64,000 nucleotides of DNA, taken from assembly GCA_013398295.1 (NCBI GenBank), contig VZSF01003152.1, positions 1,128,975 to 1,192,974 of the forward strand, in the 5' to 3' direction. Below the pieces are notes generated by a model. It was not told where the DNA came from and ran no database searches. It saw nothing but the letters and a program-made list of their open reading frames with translations. Every line of letters begins with the position of its first letter. The first letter of the stretch is position 1. The stretch comes from Chionis minor (Eukaryota; Chordata; Aves; Charadriiformes; Chionididae). A program made the position numbers and the translations under genes. Positions 27,101-48,430 of this stretch are shown piece by piece.

Positions 27101-30100
27101 CCCTTGCCATCCTGCTGCTGCAGACTCATTTTTATTACTGGAAGCTCTGCTGTGCACCGTGACCCACGGTTTATCATTGGAAAATGATCTAGGGTCACAA
27201 AGGAACCAAAAGTCAGAATACTCAGCCATAAGCCAAACGCCCTTTGCTCACTTGGCTGCCCTACAGCATTGTAGCGTAATTTAACCACAGATGTGATTCC
27301 TTCCTAATAAAAATCTGCATCACGTCAGACCCATTACAGACCTAGCAGTAACATCCAAGGACTGTGGATAAATACTTTCTGCTCAAATATTTAAGAATCC
27401 CGATACTACTTTTGGCTTCAGTCAAAAAATAGTTCATTTCCTGAAGTCAGGAGCGCTCGTTCTGGTAAGAGGGGAAGCCTGATGCCGGCAGGGAGGGACG
27501 AAGAGCGTCTGCATCACACTGTCATGGCGCGCTCTGGGCAGCCCCTGCTGATCCGGCTGCCGGAGGGAAGGACGGCTCCCTCCCCCTCCCACCGCCCACT
27601 AAATCCAGCCTGGGGACCGGTGCATACTGGGGTAGTTGCACTGATGCCCACACCAAGTGAAAAACACAACAACTTTTAGAGCAAAGGCAAATATATGCTT
27701 CTAAATTGCTTCAGATCATGTGAACCGGCAGCTTAAGTTTTAGTTCAGAACGTGAAATGACTGAGAATCTGAAAACAGAAAGCGACCAAAGAGAAGCAGA
27801 AGAGTGGGCAGCTTGTAAAAAGAAAATAAAGGCATGGTAGCAAACCCTCCCCATGCAGAAAAATAGAAAGTGTTATGAAGAACCAGCATAGCTGTACCAA
27901 GAAAAGTTTCAGAAAATCAGAACAAGCAATACAACACCTAGAACCGAGGATAAATGGGTAAATACCATCTCAGAGCGGCACAAGTATTTAGTGACAACCT
28001 CAAACGTTGAGATCCAAACTGAGACGTAGATAGAAAGGGTTAAGACAGACACCAAAAAAAAAGGTTTTCTGCACTCATTGAAACTAAGAGGAGAAGAAAA
28101 GGAAATACCGAGAGCCACAGGGAAAGTTACAGTATTAAATAGCCTTCTGTTTTCAGTCTCCAGAGAAAAAAGCCAAGCTTAATTCTCACCAGCTGCCTAG
28201 CAATGAGGCAGGAATACAGCACGAAATAAAAGCTGTATACGTTAAAAAAATACATCAAATTCCGTAGTATTGAATACTCTGGTATTTAATGGGTGAAAGC
28301 CTCTGAAGCGTTAACAGCCATCCCAAAAAGCTCCTGAAGACCGTGGTGACCTGGGGGCCGGAGGAAGGGGAGAGCTGAGCCAATCACCCAGAAAGGCAGA
28401 GAAAAGAGGAGAGGGGATGGTCAGGAAGATGCAACACGGAAAGGCTGAAGAGTCTCTACTCAAGCCCTCTGAGGACACGGCAACAGCAAGAGACAACCAA
28501 GCAGGATTTCTTAAGAGTGATTTGGGTCACGTAACAGCTTTTCTGACAGGTATCTGGCTGTGTGGATGAGAAGGAAGCAGATACACCCAGTTTCAGCAGG
28601 GCTTTGAGCACTGTTTTGTATACATGGCTTTTTTGTATATGGTTTTTAAGGCTGCCCTACATGAGAACAGGCTGCTGAAGGAGACACACAATAAGTCCTT
28701 GCAGCTCTGACTTGCATGTTCACTCATTTACGTCCATCCAGAGAAGACCCAGGCGACAGAGATCTTTCTCTTGTGCTTTGTGGGCAAATCATCTCAAAAT
28801 GCAGTTTCTTCAGAGGCTGCCTGTAATTGCTAGAAATGCCCAGCCAAGAATGATAACAGCAGCGAGGCCAGGCCAGGTGGTGGCTCCCATGCCATTAAAA
28901 TGATTAGGAAGCAGCAGGAGATGAAATACACCCCGAGGGATCTCCTCTAGTGGCTCTTGCTGCCAGTATTTGCTCAGAATGCTTGGGGACGAGCCAAGCC
29001 GCGGTGGCATTACTGCCGCCTGTCTGCCCTCGCTCCATGAGGGACAAATCAATCTACAGTTTCTCCCTGGTGGATCTTACCCCCATCCTCCCCACAATGG
29101 CTGGGCCATTTCCATGTCTTGGGTACCGATTTCTGGTTTGCATTGGTGTCTCTCTTCCCTCTCAGCAAGGATGTCACCTTGTCAAGGGCTGGGAAAGGCA
29201 CAGGTAAACCATTTTGGGGGTGTTTTGCCGTGAAAGTCTTGCAATCACCTTCATCTCTTCTCAGGCTTGCAAATGCCAGGACCAATTATTCAGAAATACG
29301 CTCTTTGCAATGTCTGCATCCAGACTGAAGAGGACAAGCTGGGTGGGCTGGGCCAGTGGCATCGGCCCACCAGCAGAAACCAGTACCGTGCCACAGCAAA
29401 GAGGTCACCGGGGTGACAAGAGCCAGTCCCACCTGAGGGATGTTTGATTCAACAGGAATTCCCCACCACAAGATCAAAGCGTTCTGGAAAAAACGCGATG
29501 CCAACTTTGGCTCCAAAAAAGCTTTCCCTTGACTTGTTATCCATAGTCTTGACCTACTGCTGTCGCAAGAGTCTCACCAGCTCCTGCACACCAAGACCCC
29601 TCCATCCCTGCATGCCAGACCTCTGGAGAAAAGCCTTGTTTGGACTTGCTGGCATTTTGCTTATGCCTTGACTCCTCCTGACGCCACAGAGGTTTTCCGA
29701 CACGGCGCATCGCTGTGCCTGTGGTTATTTTTCAGCACTCAAGTAAACAGCAGCCGCACCGTGTTTACAGAAGCACATTTTGCCTCCTTGCTACCCCGCA
29801 GCCCGCTGAGCTGCTCCGGAGCAGCGGCTGCGACGCTCAGCCAGTTTGCAGGGACGCAGCCCCCTGGGCACTAAATGTCACCCTTCCCTTCTTCTGAATG
29901 GGACCAGACCCCTAAACCCATCTTGCCCAGCTCATTTCCTCCTCAACAAGCAGTCGTTCAAAGAAAGGTGCAAATGTGGAGCTAAGCTGAGGTGCTGGGA
30001 GAAGGGCAGGCGCAGCGATGCTGAGGGTAAAACCCACCAGTGAAACTGGGAAAATAGCGGGCGTTTAGCTGTGGCCACAGCACTCCCTGTAACAGCTCTG

Positions 30101-32148
30101 GTTTCACTCACACTCAAGGTGTCTTCAGAGGTCTCTCTGCAGAACGTCTGCAGAGGTGGCTACAGCAGAGATGGTCTGAAACGGAGTCAGGCTGGTGGCT
30201 GGAGATGAAGCCCCTCAGGTAACGTTTGGTGGACGTGGGCAATATCAGCGATTTTAATGGCTGATAAGTTGCTAGCAGCCCACGGATTAATCTGAGGACT
30301 AATTCTTTCCAGAGGTGCTTGCGCTTCTTGAGAAGGAGAATCAAGAGGCTGAGGAGTCTCATCTTCAGAAAAGCTCAGCCCTCAGGTCAGCACTCAGATA
30401 ACTGCTCTGCTTTTCCCAAGATCCTGGAGCGCCAGGATTCTGTTACAGAAACCATGGCCTCGAGCAGCCTGATATAAACCGCAAATTGCTGAGTGCTTGT
30501 GACCGTCATTTGCTGCTTACAAGGGGACTGAGCTGTTCTGAAACCCCTGCCCAGATTATGGGTTTCAAATACTAGAAAATCTGTCCCTGAGCTCTTAATC
30601 CAGTTTATGGGCTCATCACGAGTGGAGCTGAGCCATTCTTGGAAGGAAAACTTGGCAAAAGCAGTCGTTCTCCACGTCATCAGTAGAAACCACATTCAAA
30701 GCTAAGCTTAGGCCAATAAATCTAGATTGAGGGGTAATTAAAGCCTGTAACAGCCTCTCTGCACGACCGAGGGAAGCGGTGATACGGGGGCAGCAGCCAG
30801 AGCTAATTGCACGGGAACAGGACCGACACCAAAACTCACTTCTCAGGTTGCTCTCTTGGTTGCCCACCTGGATGGGAGCTGGATGCTCCTCGGCTCCGGT
30901 CGAGCTAAGCCTGCTGATGCCAAAGGGATGTCTTCTACAGCCCTGCTGAAACCAGCAGGTTGTGCCTCGATACCACCACTGCGTTAAAACCCCTTTTCCC
31001 TCTGCAGAACAAGGCACTGGGTGAGCGGCTTCATTCTCCTCTCCCAGCAACATCCCATCCATACAGCGCCGTTGAGGTTAATAGAGTTTTCTCCCTCTAT
31101 CTGTGCTTAATGGGAAGAAAAACAGACCTGAATGTGGCTATTCTTTTTTTAAAAGTCTCTTCTAGCAATAGCCCTCATTCAATAGCTTATTTACTGCCCA
31201 TCTGCGACTCCGAAGTAAAATCTGCTCAGCTGTTGATCTAAAAGATTTCCCCTTCACAGCTAATCCTCAATGATCCTTGCTGTTCTCGGGCAGCCAGGCC
31301 AAATTCTCTCTTGATTGCCCACATCAATAAATCATACATTATCTATGCTTGAATTTGGCTAAGGTTCTGGCTAATGACGCATGAGATAGAAGGCGGCTCA
31401 GCTGATGTAGTCTTAGTTGTGCTCTCAGCGAAACCGGTTGAAAGGGGAAAAATAAGCTAAGATGGATTTTTGCCGTTAAAAATCACCCTGTCTGATTTAG
31501 TGCATGGACAGGAGCAGATGCACTGATCAAAATAATGACGTGTTTGGGCTGTCTCGCACCTCAGCAAGGGAAATACAAAGGGGAAGGAGGGCCTGAGAAG
31601 CATTTGGTGCAAATAGGTGTGATGAGCGTCATAGGAGACGTTCTGCACAAATGCACGGGCACCTCGCTGGGACCCAGAAGAAACCTGAGATATTCTGCTC
31701 ACCTAGGAGACCTCAGGCAGCACCAGATGTGCAGGAGCAGTGCCAGATGTGCAGAGGCAGGGCACTGCAGGACAACCTCTCCTCCGGGGCCTCTCTCCAC
31801 CCGCCTTTTCTCTTTAGGTTAGCACCACCTAGAGGGATGCGTCTGCAAACCCGAGGCCTCCGCTCTACAGCGCACCTTTGGCAGAGGATAACACCCGTCT
31901 GAAAGATGCTGGGGTTGGAGTCAGGTGGAGCCAAACAACTGAAAGCAAAACCCCAGAAGAGCAGTTTCACCACCTTCACTCTTTGACAAAGCGCAAGGCT
32001 GTGGTGCAATCGTTCTCCTCGTCCTGGTGAGCTCTTCTGTGAAATGGAAAGGTGGGTCCTCCAGAGAGGACTGGAGGTCGGGGGGTTTGGAGGGGCATGG
32101 CTGGAGGGGAATGCTCAAGGTTTGTAACTTTTTTCTTCATTTTTTTTT

Positions 32149-32176
32149 TTTAACACCTACAGGTGTAGGTGTTAAA
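32149..32176. promoter_or_regulatory. 28-bp inverted repeat with T-box-like half-sites
   Basis: Arms TTTAACACCTACA and TGTAGGTGTTAAA are perfect complements around a GG centre. AACACCT and AGGTGTT resemble the T-box half-site core (AGGTGTGA family). It follows an A/T-rich run, so a chance hairpin is also possible. Confidence 0.35.
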
Positions 32177-33004
32177 TAAATCATATACTCCTGCAGGCTC
32201 CAATGACATCTGGTGAAGCGATGGGGAGTGCTCTATGGTTTCGAGCTGAGGTCGTTCTTCATGTCCATTCAAGCCGTTGACTTTCACCGACACCACACAG
32301 CAGCATGACAGGACACCAGGTGAAACAGAGGTTTCTATGCTGGGTTTTGTGGTTTTCAGGCCAGCGCATCAGAGCTTACCTGAATCTCCTGACATGGAGC
32401 ACCAGAACAAGACCAAGGGTGGGGTGGAGTGACCTTAGCTCCTCTCTCTGACACACCGATCTTGCGCTTTCTTGTGCAGCAGCCCGGGCTGCTGACTTGC
32501 AGTGCCGTGAGACGTGGTACCTGCACTCCATCAGCCACCTCTCTGGTCAACTTTATACAATCCCAAGGCAAGGCCATCGAAACCAAAGTCTGACCTACCA
32601 GAATCAGTGAGTCAGTGACTTGGTGATAGGAAGCACGTTGCTCTGGTCAAAGGGCAACGGAGAAGCTTTCAGAATCCACCCGACTTCCAGATTAAGGAAT
32701 ACACACTAAGCATAAACAACAGCAAAGTTTTGCAAAGGATGCACAAAACCTGCATTTTTTTAGTATCTTGCTGCAGCGACCCTGAGGAAAAAAATCAATC
32801 AGTGCTCTGGAGATGGTGTGGGGGAAGGACCCTTGAGAAACCAAGGCCAGTGCTACTGTCTATTTCTTGTCTGCTAGGCATGTCACGCTTACCTTCCCCT
32901 GCGCACAATGGGACATGGTATAAGAGGGTTTGAAGGTCTAGCTGGGGGAGGGAAGGACATTCTCATCCCTGCAGTGTTCAGACAGTGGCAGGAAAGGAGA
33001 GAAA

Positions 33005-33495
33005 AATCACCGAATTATAGAATGGTTTGGGTTGGAAGGGACCTTAAAGATCATTTATTCCAACCCCACTGCCCTCGGCATGGACACCCCCCACTAGACC
33101 AGGTTGCTCCAAGCCCCGTCCAACCTGGCCTTGAACCTCCAGGGATGGGGCAGCCACAGCTTCCCTGGACAACCTGAGTGTCTCACCTCCCTCAGAGGGA
33201 AAAACATCAGATCTCTTCCTGAGATCTAATATCTGATCTAAATCTCCCCTCTTTCAGTTTAAAACCATTACCCCTCATCCTATGGCTCCACTCCCTGATC
33301 CAGAGTCCCTCCCCAGCTTTCCTGGAGCCCCTTTAGGCACTGGAAGGGGCTCTAAGGTCTCCCTGGAGCCTTCTCTTCTCCAGGCTGAGCACCCCCAACT
33401 CTCCCAGCCTGTCCCCGCAGCAGAGGGGCTCCAGCCCTCGGATCATCTTTGAGGCTTCCCCTGGACCCGCTCCAGCAGATCCATGTCCTTCTTAC
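33005..33495 (-). mobile_element. CR1 LINE 3' fragment, minus strand
   Basis: It opens AATTATAGAATGGTTTGGGT and GGAAGGGACCTTAAAGATCA and continues to about 33495. It is related to the copies at 221 and 14096 but diverged. Confidence 0.92.
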
Positions 33496-34340
33496 ATTCC
33501 CTTTCTTCACCCCTGCTCCGTACAAGCCAAGCCCACGCTGCAGCAATCCTCTCCAGCTCAGCGCAAGCTCTACCTCCCCACCTCTCAAACCCAGGTCCTC
33601 GGCCAGCCACGGGGCACCATCAGCAGCTCCTCCAGCCAAGGCCAAGCCACCTTTCCAGCATGGTCAGCTCAAAGTTCAGTGCCGCTTCCCGCAGCCGATG
33701 GCCAGAGTGCTTTCTCCATTCCGGGAGGTGCAGGAATCCCAAGCCCGGCACGGTGCAGCCCTGCCCGGAGGCAGTGCCGGGCTGAGCCTGCCTCCCCGCG
33801 CATGACCGGGTGTTACTGGAGCAACATCCCCGCGGGACGGAAGGAAGGAAGGAGGAAGCCAGGCTGTAAAGAAATAAAACCACAGCAGAACTGACTGCGA
33901 GAGGAGAGAGAGGACGAGACAGGCTGGCTGGGAAGGACAGCTTTGCTGAGCCCAGGAGAAAATGGTTTGAGTAATTATCAACGGTAAGGAATCCTCTTGT
34001 TTGAGGCAAGAGGGCTTAGGGGGATTTCGGCATGGCAAATATTCGGCGTATTTTATGGCCTTGGCTTGCAGGGGGAGAAAGGCTGGTGCCTGAGTGGTTT
34101 GAAACACAGCCAGGACACCGTAACTCTCTTTTAACCCTTTAAACCCAGTCCCCTCCATTTTCTCGATTATTTTCGGCCATAATCTACCCCAGGTCCAGCA
34201 CAACCCCCAGCAGACCCTCCTCTGCCAGGATCCCCAGCTCACGAGGAGGTCCAGCCCTGGGCTCTCCGGGGAGGGTTTTTCAGAGTCGCTGGTGTTTTGC
34301 CTTGCAGCAGCGAGCCGACACGTCTCCCCTTTCTCACCAG

Positions 34341-34442
34341 CCTGCCGCTATGTGGCCAGGAAGATGGGGACCCTGTGCGGCGGGGAGCCACAGGAGCCAC
34401 CACCCTGCCCGGCGCAGGCAGCCCCCCGCAGCCACCACCAAA
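34341..34442 (+). other. Exon-like segment, possible lncRNA or small-ORF exon
   Basis: A 102-base GC-rich segment sits between a good acceptor (TTTCTCACCAG) and a consensus donor (AAA/GTAAGT). The frame containing an ATG (MGTLCGGEPQEPPPCP) is open throughout. I recognise no protein family. It lies in intergenic DNA about 4.7 kb beyond the 3' end of TMEM268. Confidence 0.25.
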
Positions 34443-34634
34443 GTAAGTCTGCAGCTCGCTGGGGACGGGGACATCCACACGCCTTAGCCCCGGCTGTGCT
34501 GGGGACGGAGGGAGCCGGGCTCGCAGGCTGTTGGGGGGGGGACCTCCTGTTGCTGCCCGCTCTCTCGAGCGAGCTGCTGCCCTGCCCGCAGCGGGGATGT
34601 GCTGCATCCCCATCCCTCCCTGCCTGTGTTACAG

Positions 34635-34688
34635 CAGCCATAGTCTTCCTCAGAGCCGGGCACTTTGTCTGAGGAACAACCGTAACAG
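34635..34688 (+). other. Second exon-like segment paired with the one at 34341
   Basis: The acceptor GCCTGTGTTACAG precedes 54 bases ending AACAG/GTAGAA. Joined to the segment at 34341 it keeps the same frame for 13 codons and then meets TGA, giving a hypothetical 38-codon ORF over a 192-base intron. This is inference from splice-site strings only. Confidence 0.2.
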
Positions 34689-35549
34689 GTAGAAGCTGCA
34701 AAAGTGTATTTTCTTTCCTGCTTTATCTTCCCTTGCTGAATTTTGCCTCTAAACATCATGGCTGCATCGCAGCCGCTCACAGAGATGGTGAGCAAAGAGC
34801 AGCCTTCGGAAAGGGGGATAGAGTTTCCCCGGGGATAATCAGAGGAGTGAGGGGATGTAGCCTGCTGGAGCACTACGTCTCCCAGGGGCAATCTTTGTTA
34901 TTTCAGGCACCCTGCTAAATACCAAAATGCACCAGCACGCACCCGGCAGAGAGACATTTCTATCCTTGGCTGCCAATCTTCCCCAGCCCCTTCCAGGCCC
35001 ATTAAAACACACAAATCGCTATGATTTTGCGGACCGCTCCTGCGATGTCCCCCAAGAGCAGCCGCTCCCCCTGCCCGCCCCCCATTCGGCACGGTGGGTA
35101 CGGCGAGGATTTTCCCGGCTCCTCGTCCTTTCCCTGACCATGGGGGCTGCTCCCGGCGAGGAGGGCTCACCAGGGACCTGCTCCCGCACCTCCCAGCCGC
35201 GCTGCTCAGGCTTTAAAGCCGGCTGTCAAAAGGAAATCATTTCTGAACAGCGGACAGAGGAATCTCAGTGTGGGAAAGATCTGCCCCAGCAATACCAGCT
35301 TCGCCAGTTCGGCTGAGTCACTCCTGGTCGCTCTTGTGCAAACATGCCCGGAGCTGCGCCCAGGCAGGAGCACATTCCCAGGCGGCCGCGGCGGCGGTCA
35401 GGTCATGCCCCATCATCTCCTACCTCTGCCAGGAGCTTCTTAAGGCTGTCTCAGGAGTCTCAGAGGGAAGATGTAGGGCTGTTCCCTTTCTGCTGCTCCC
35501 AAGTGCTGTGGGTGAGGAGGGGAGAGAAGGGAACTACATGCCTGGGGTT

Positions 35550-35563
35550 GGGGGGGGGGGGGG
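35550..35563. repeat. Poly(G) run, 14 bases
   Basis: G14 preceded by GGGGTT could form a G-quadruplex. Its length may be uncertain in the assembly. Confidence 0.8.
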
Positions 35564-36100
35564 TGCTCCTATAAAATCTCCAGAATATCACCTTTCCCTT
35601 GAAAAACCAGCTGGATCCATAATGGAGGGGGAGGAGGTGTGGGGAAAAAAGGATGTCTCTCTTCACTAATGCCTTAATTAAGTGCATATGAGGGAAAAGC
35701 AGAGCTTTGATCATTCAGCCTGCAGTGGGAGCCAGGACTTTGGGGAGGCCCCAGATGAAAGAGCAGGGCAGGCATTTGGGTACGTGAGCGAGGGGAATCA
35801 ACCCCCTCCTTTGAGCGAAGAAGTCCGGCTCCTTCTCTGCAGCTACTTGCTGGGGGTTTGTCCGGGGGAGCTGCCCCGGGTGGCACTAGCAGGGGGTCTG
35901 GCCCCGTGCCCTCCTGGCAGCTCAGGTGCTTCAGCCCCTTGGCCGCGGTGGATGCGGGGGCTGTGCCAGCATGAAGGGCGGTGGGGGTCTGCACCCCCCA
36001 TCAGCCCACAACTGCGAGCTCCGCGGCACCTGGGGGAAAGCCAGCCCAGACCAGGGCACGAGGAGCGTTCAGCTCAGCAGAGCACAGATCCAGCTGGGAA

Positions 36101-36522
36101 ATCATAGAGCCCCTGGGGTTGGCAGGGACCTCTGGAGATCATCCAGTCCAACCCCCCTGCAGAGCAGGTCCACCTACAGCAGGTGGCACAGGATGGCGTC
36201 CAGGCGGGTTGGGAAACTCTCCAGAGTTGGAGACTCCACCACCTCTCTGGGCAGCCTGTGCCAGGGCTCTGCCACCCTCAAAGCAAAGAAGTTCCTCCTC
36301 ATGCTCAGATGGAACTTCCTATACTCAAGTTTGTGCCCGTTCCCTCTTCTCCTGTCACTGGGCACCACTGAAAAAAGCCTGGCCCCCTCCTCCCAGCACC
36401 CTCCCTTGAAGTATTTGTAAATATTGATGAGATCCCCCTCAGTCTGCTCTTCTCCAGACTAAAGAGACCCAACTCCCTCAGCCTTTCCTCATAAGAAAGA
36501 TGTTCCAGCCCCCTGAGCATCA
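36101..36522 (-). mobile_element. CR1 LINE 3' fragment of another subfamily, minus strand
   Basis: It begins ATCATAGAGCCCCTGGGGTT, then ACCTCTGGAGATCATCCAGT. The 3' end clearly differs from the copies at 221, 14096 and 33005, indicating another CR1 subfamily. Confidence 0.9.
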
Positions 36523-39090
36523 AATGTGGATGATCTGAAGGAACCTGTGGTGTCCAGGTCACAGCCTGGAAACTGTGGAGCTTTATCCCCTCCTTGTAGC
36601 AAGGTGGGCTCTGCCGGAGAGTTCTCTATGTCGCAAACCCAGCCTGACTCCCTTGCACTTACCTAATTTATGGTTCCCATCAGGAGGTTTTCTGAGCGCT
36701 TTGCCAGGTCACACCCCAGCCTTGTCCCTTCAGCAATAATCTTTTCCCTCGGCTAATCCTGAATCTCCCTCTTTTCTCCAACACTTGTCCATTTGCAGAT
36801 GTAAAGGCAGAAGTATCAGTAGACCCCCAAGCAAGAGCTCCGCTTCCCCAGAACAGCAACCCCATCCAAGAGCAGCCCTGCAGGTCCTGAGGGTAAAAGC
36901 CCTCGTGGTCCTCGCCTGAAGGCCACGAGCTTTCTTTCCACCGGTTTCCCCAGGGAATCTGTTTGCCAAGAATCCTGCAGCCCAGGGATTGGAAAATATC
37001 AGCAAATACCTCCTGTATCTGCTCTCAACACAGAATTACAATAATACAAAGCGTCCTGATCAGTCCCTCGTTACCAGAATTTTCTAGCTGGCAGAAAAAG
37101 AAAAAAAAATTACCGATGTGTATCAGATGCTCCTGGCACTTTTTGGCCACAGCGCACCAGGGGATGAGCATGAGCCACTGCATCCTAGCAGCAAATTGGA
37201 TTTTTATACTGCGAAACCAAAATTGCGCTCCCAAGGGTATGGGTATGCATTCAGGCAATTTCCACGAAGGTAAAATCAGGTCCTGAGCTGGAGTTAGGAG
37301 TCGTAGAATTTAGGCCTGTGGAAATCCCACGATGTTTTGTACCACCCCCTTCCCGCTGCCCAGTAAGCCGGTGAAGCCGCCAGCGCCCCGGCGTGATGCG
37401 CAGCACCCACAGAGGACCAGGGTCGATGTCCCCCTCCAGCCAACCCCGCACCGTCACAGAGAGCAATGACAGCAGAATCGCAAACTCCGCCTGCGCGGGG
37501 AGGAATCTGCCTGACCCCCTTCCTGTGACAGCCCGAGCTGAACCAGAAATAAAGATGGATGAAAAGAGGCTGGTTGGGGCCGTGGTGGCTTTTCTCCTGG
37601 CAGGGGTTGGCTGTCATTACTGTGTTTGAACTGGGGTCGTACGTTGGCAGTGCCGGGGCTCATCGCTGAGGCTCGGAGAGGTGGACCTTCTCCTACCATT
37701 GCTCATGACAGAAACAACAGGGGAGGGGACAGAGTCACCCTGCACCCCTGGGGAGAGCTGGCTGTAAGCTCCTGGCTCTCCAGGGCTCAGCCTCTTGCTG
37801 CCCCCCTGAGAGATGGTTTGGCCCTCGGTACCAAAATCTTTTCTGGTACAATACCACGTGAGGGGGAGATGCTCAGTGGCATGAGGGGACATACAAAATT
37901 GAGGGATGCACACAAATTAGGGACTTTGATTTTCAAAGCCTCCTGGCTTCGTGCGGGGCAGGTGGCCCCTGCAGAGCTATGTTCAGGTGAGAGAGGCACA
38001 AGCCCTGCCCAGGAGGCTGTGGGGCTCTGCAGGGGATGGACAGAGGTGCAGAACACACCAAATCTCCCACACACACTCAGCTACAGCAAGGCTGGAAAAC
38101 GCCGACCTTAGGACTCTTTATTCTGACCATTGTCACTTCCTAGGACAGCTACCACCACCAGACCATGTGGTTTGGTGGTCAGGTAAATGTCAGTGCATGC
38201 GATCACCTGAATTTCAAGGAGATGCCTGGCTCTGGGGACAGAGGAGGCCACCAGTGGTTCCTGGACCATGCAGCAGTGCTCCATTCATGGACACTTCCCA
38301 AGCACACAACCTCGTGTAGGCTCACAGGACTTCATTTCCCTCTCCCTTATGGACTCCAAGCAAATGTGGAGGTCTCCTGCTCACCCCTGGTTCCTCTTAT
38401 ATGCCGTGTGCAAACTCAGTGTGGGGGGGAAGAAGAAAGGAAATCGGGCTGTCCCAAAATGGAAGAGAAAGGGAAGTGTAAAAAGAGCCGTGCTCCAGGC
38501 TGCCCTACAGTGTCCAGTGCCTTCTTTAAGGCCTCGTGTCATGGATCGTCAAAATCCATGACGATCCAAGATCCTCCCAGGGGAGGCAGGAGGAACAGCA
38601 GGTGCTGAGCACCATCCTGAGCTGCTGCTTAAACGGAAAGTTTGCCAAGTCGTCAGCTGAGACATTGCCCGTATTTGTCACAGGACAAAAGCTCACTGTC
38701 ACTGACAATTACATGACACAAACATAATCCAGAGCAAACATTACATTTGCAACACCCCTATGCACAGATTTTCACTGTCTTCCTTGTACCAAAAAACCCT
38801 CACCTCATCGCGAAGGCATGGGGCTGGCACCTGCAGGTATTCCCCCCGGCTCTCCGAGGCCTCCAGGGAAGAGCAGTGGGAAATTTCCCAAGGGAGCTCC
38901 AGGCTGTCCCTGCATTGTTTGTGACCCCCCAGAGCAGCTCCTTCCCACCAAGCTGGTGGGCAGGCAGAAGGTCTCAAAGGTAAACAGCTTTCTGGTGTCT
39001 CACATGTTTGATTAGAGTCATATTTCCACTTGTCCATCCGGATAAGTCCCTCTCCTCCGCCCCACAGCTTCTTCACACTTGTGTATGGAC
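36523..39090. other. Intergenic stretch beyond the TMEM268 3' end
   Basis: No coding exon is recognised. It holds the inverted repeats at 38,540 and a minus-strand AATAAA at 38,117-38,122. Confidence 0.6.
38540..38568. repeat. Overlapping inverted repeats
   Basis: TGGATCGTC (38542-38550) and GACGATCCA (38560-38568) pair around a 9-base loop. CATGGAT (38540-38546) can alternatively pair with ATCCATG (38554-38560). No function is assigned. Confidence 0.6.
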
Positions 39091-39094
39091 AGCT

Positions 39095-39100
39095 TTTATT
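39095..39100 (-). promoter_or_regulatory. TMEM268: Poly(A) signal AATAAA for TMEM268
   Basis: A minus-strand AATAAA starts 25 bases after the TMEM268 stop codon, with GT-containing sequence downstream. If used, the 3' UTR is only about 50 bases. Another AATAAA lies far downstream at 38117-38122 and could serve a longer transcript. Confidence 0.5.
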
Positions 39101-39124
39101 TCAGCCTTCCCCAGCCCCCTCCGG

Positions 39125-47858
<8,734 letters not shown>

Positions 47859-48403
47859 CTCTTCACTGCTCAGGAACAGGAGATGCCAAGTGAAACAAGG
47901 CAATTACATTACAACAGGGCATGACCGCATCCAGTCAAAAAGGGAAGAGTAGATGCCTCTGAAATCTCCAGGATAACAAAGTCCTGTGTGTTTGCTGAGG
48001 TTTATCTCCTCCTGACGCGGAGCAGTGGAGGGGGTGAGTATAAAGCAATAAAAAAGAAATGGCCTCAGCCTTGGGCTCGGCTCTCCTGTTCTCCGTGGCT
48101 CTGGTCAAGTCACTCGGCACAAAGTCTAGCAAGTTGGGAGCCAGGATGAGATACCTGAGATGCGCAGAGGGGCTCAGCTCCTTCTCCTCTGCTGGAGCGG
48201 CAAGAGCTGCTTCGCCCCTGCGAAAACTGAGCTCTGAGGAGGTGCCACGAACTGAGCAAGCAAAAAGGGAGCCCTGCTGAATGGCACGGGGAGGTCCTGG
48301 GTGGGAACAACCACCCATGGCACGGCCTCCTGTCCCTGCACAGCACCTTGGGAGCTTTTGGAAGTAGTGCTGCAGAGAGGGAGCAAATTGTTACCAGGGA
48401 AGG

Positions 48404-48430
48404 AACTCACTTGGAAAGCACAAGTGAGTT
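48404..48430. repeat. Inverted repeat, 10-bp arms
   Basis: AACTCACTTG and CAAGTGAGTT flank a 7-base loop. It lies in the presumed first intron of TMEM268. Confidence 0.6.

Larger units (their letters stand above)
26809..33004. other. Intergenic stretch, no gene recognised
   Basis: Apart from the palindromes at 27,080 and 32,149, I see only short incidental frames. Confidence 0.65.

Noticed and set aside
33676..34242. 188-codon minus-strand frame
   Set aside because: The region is GC-rich with several overlapping frames open on both strands, and no known motif is visible.
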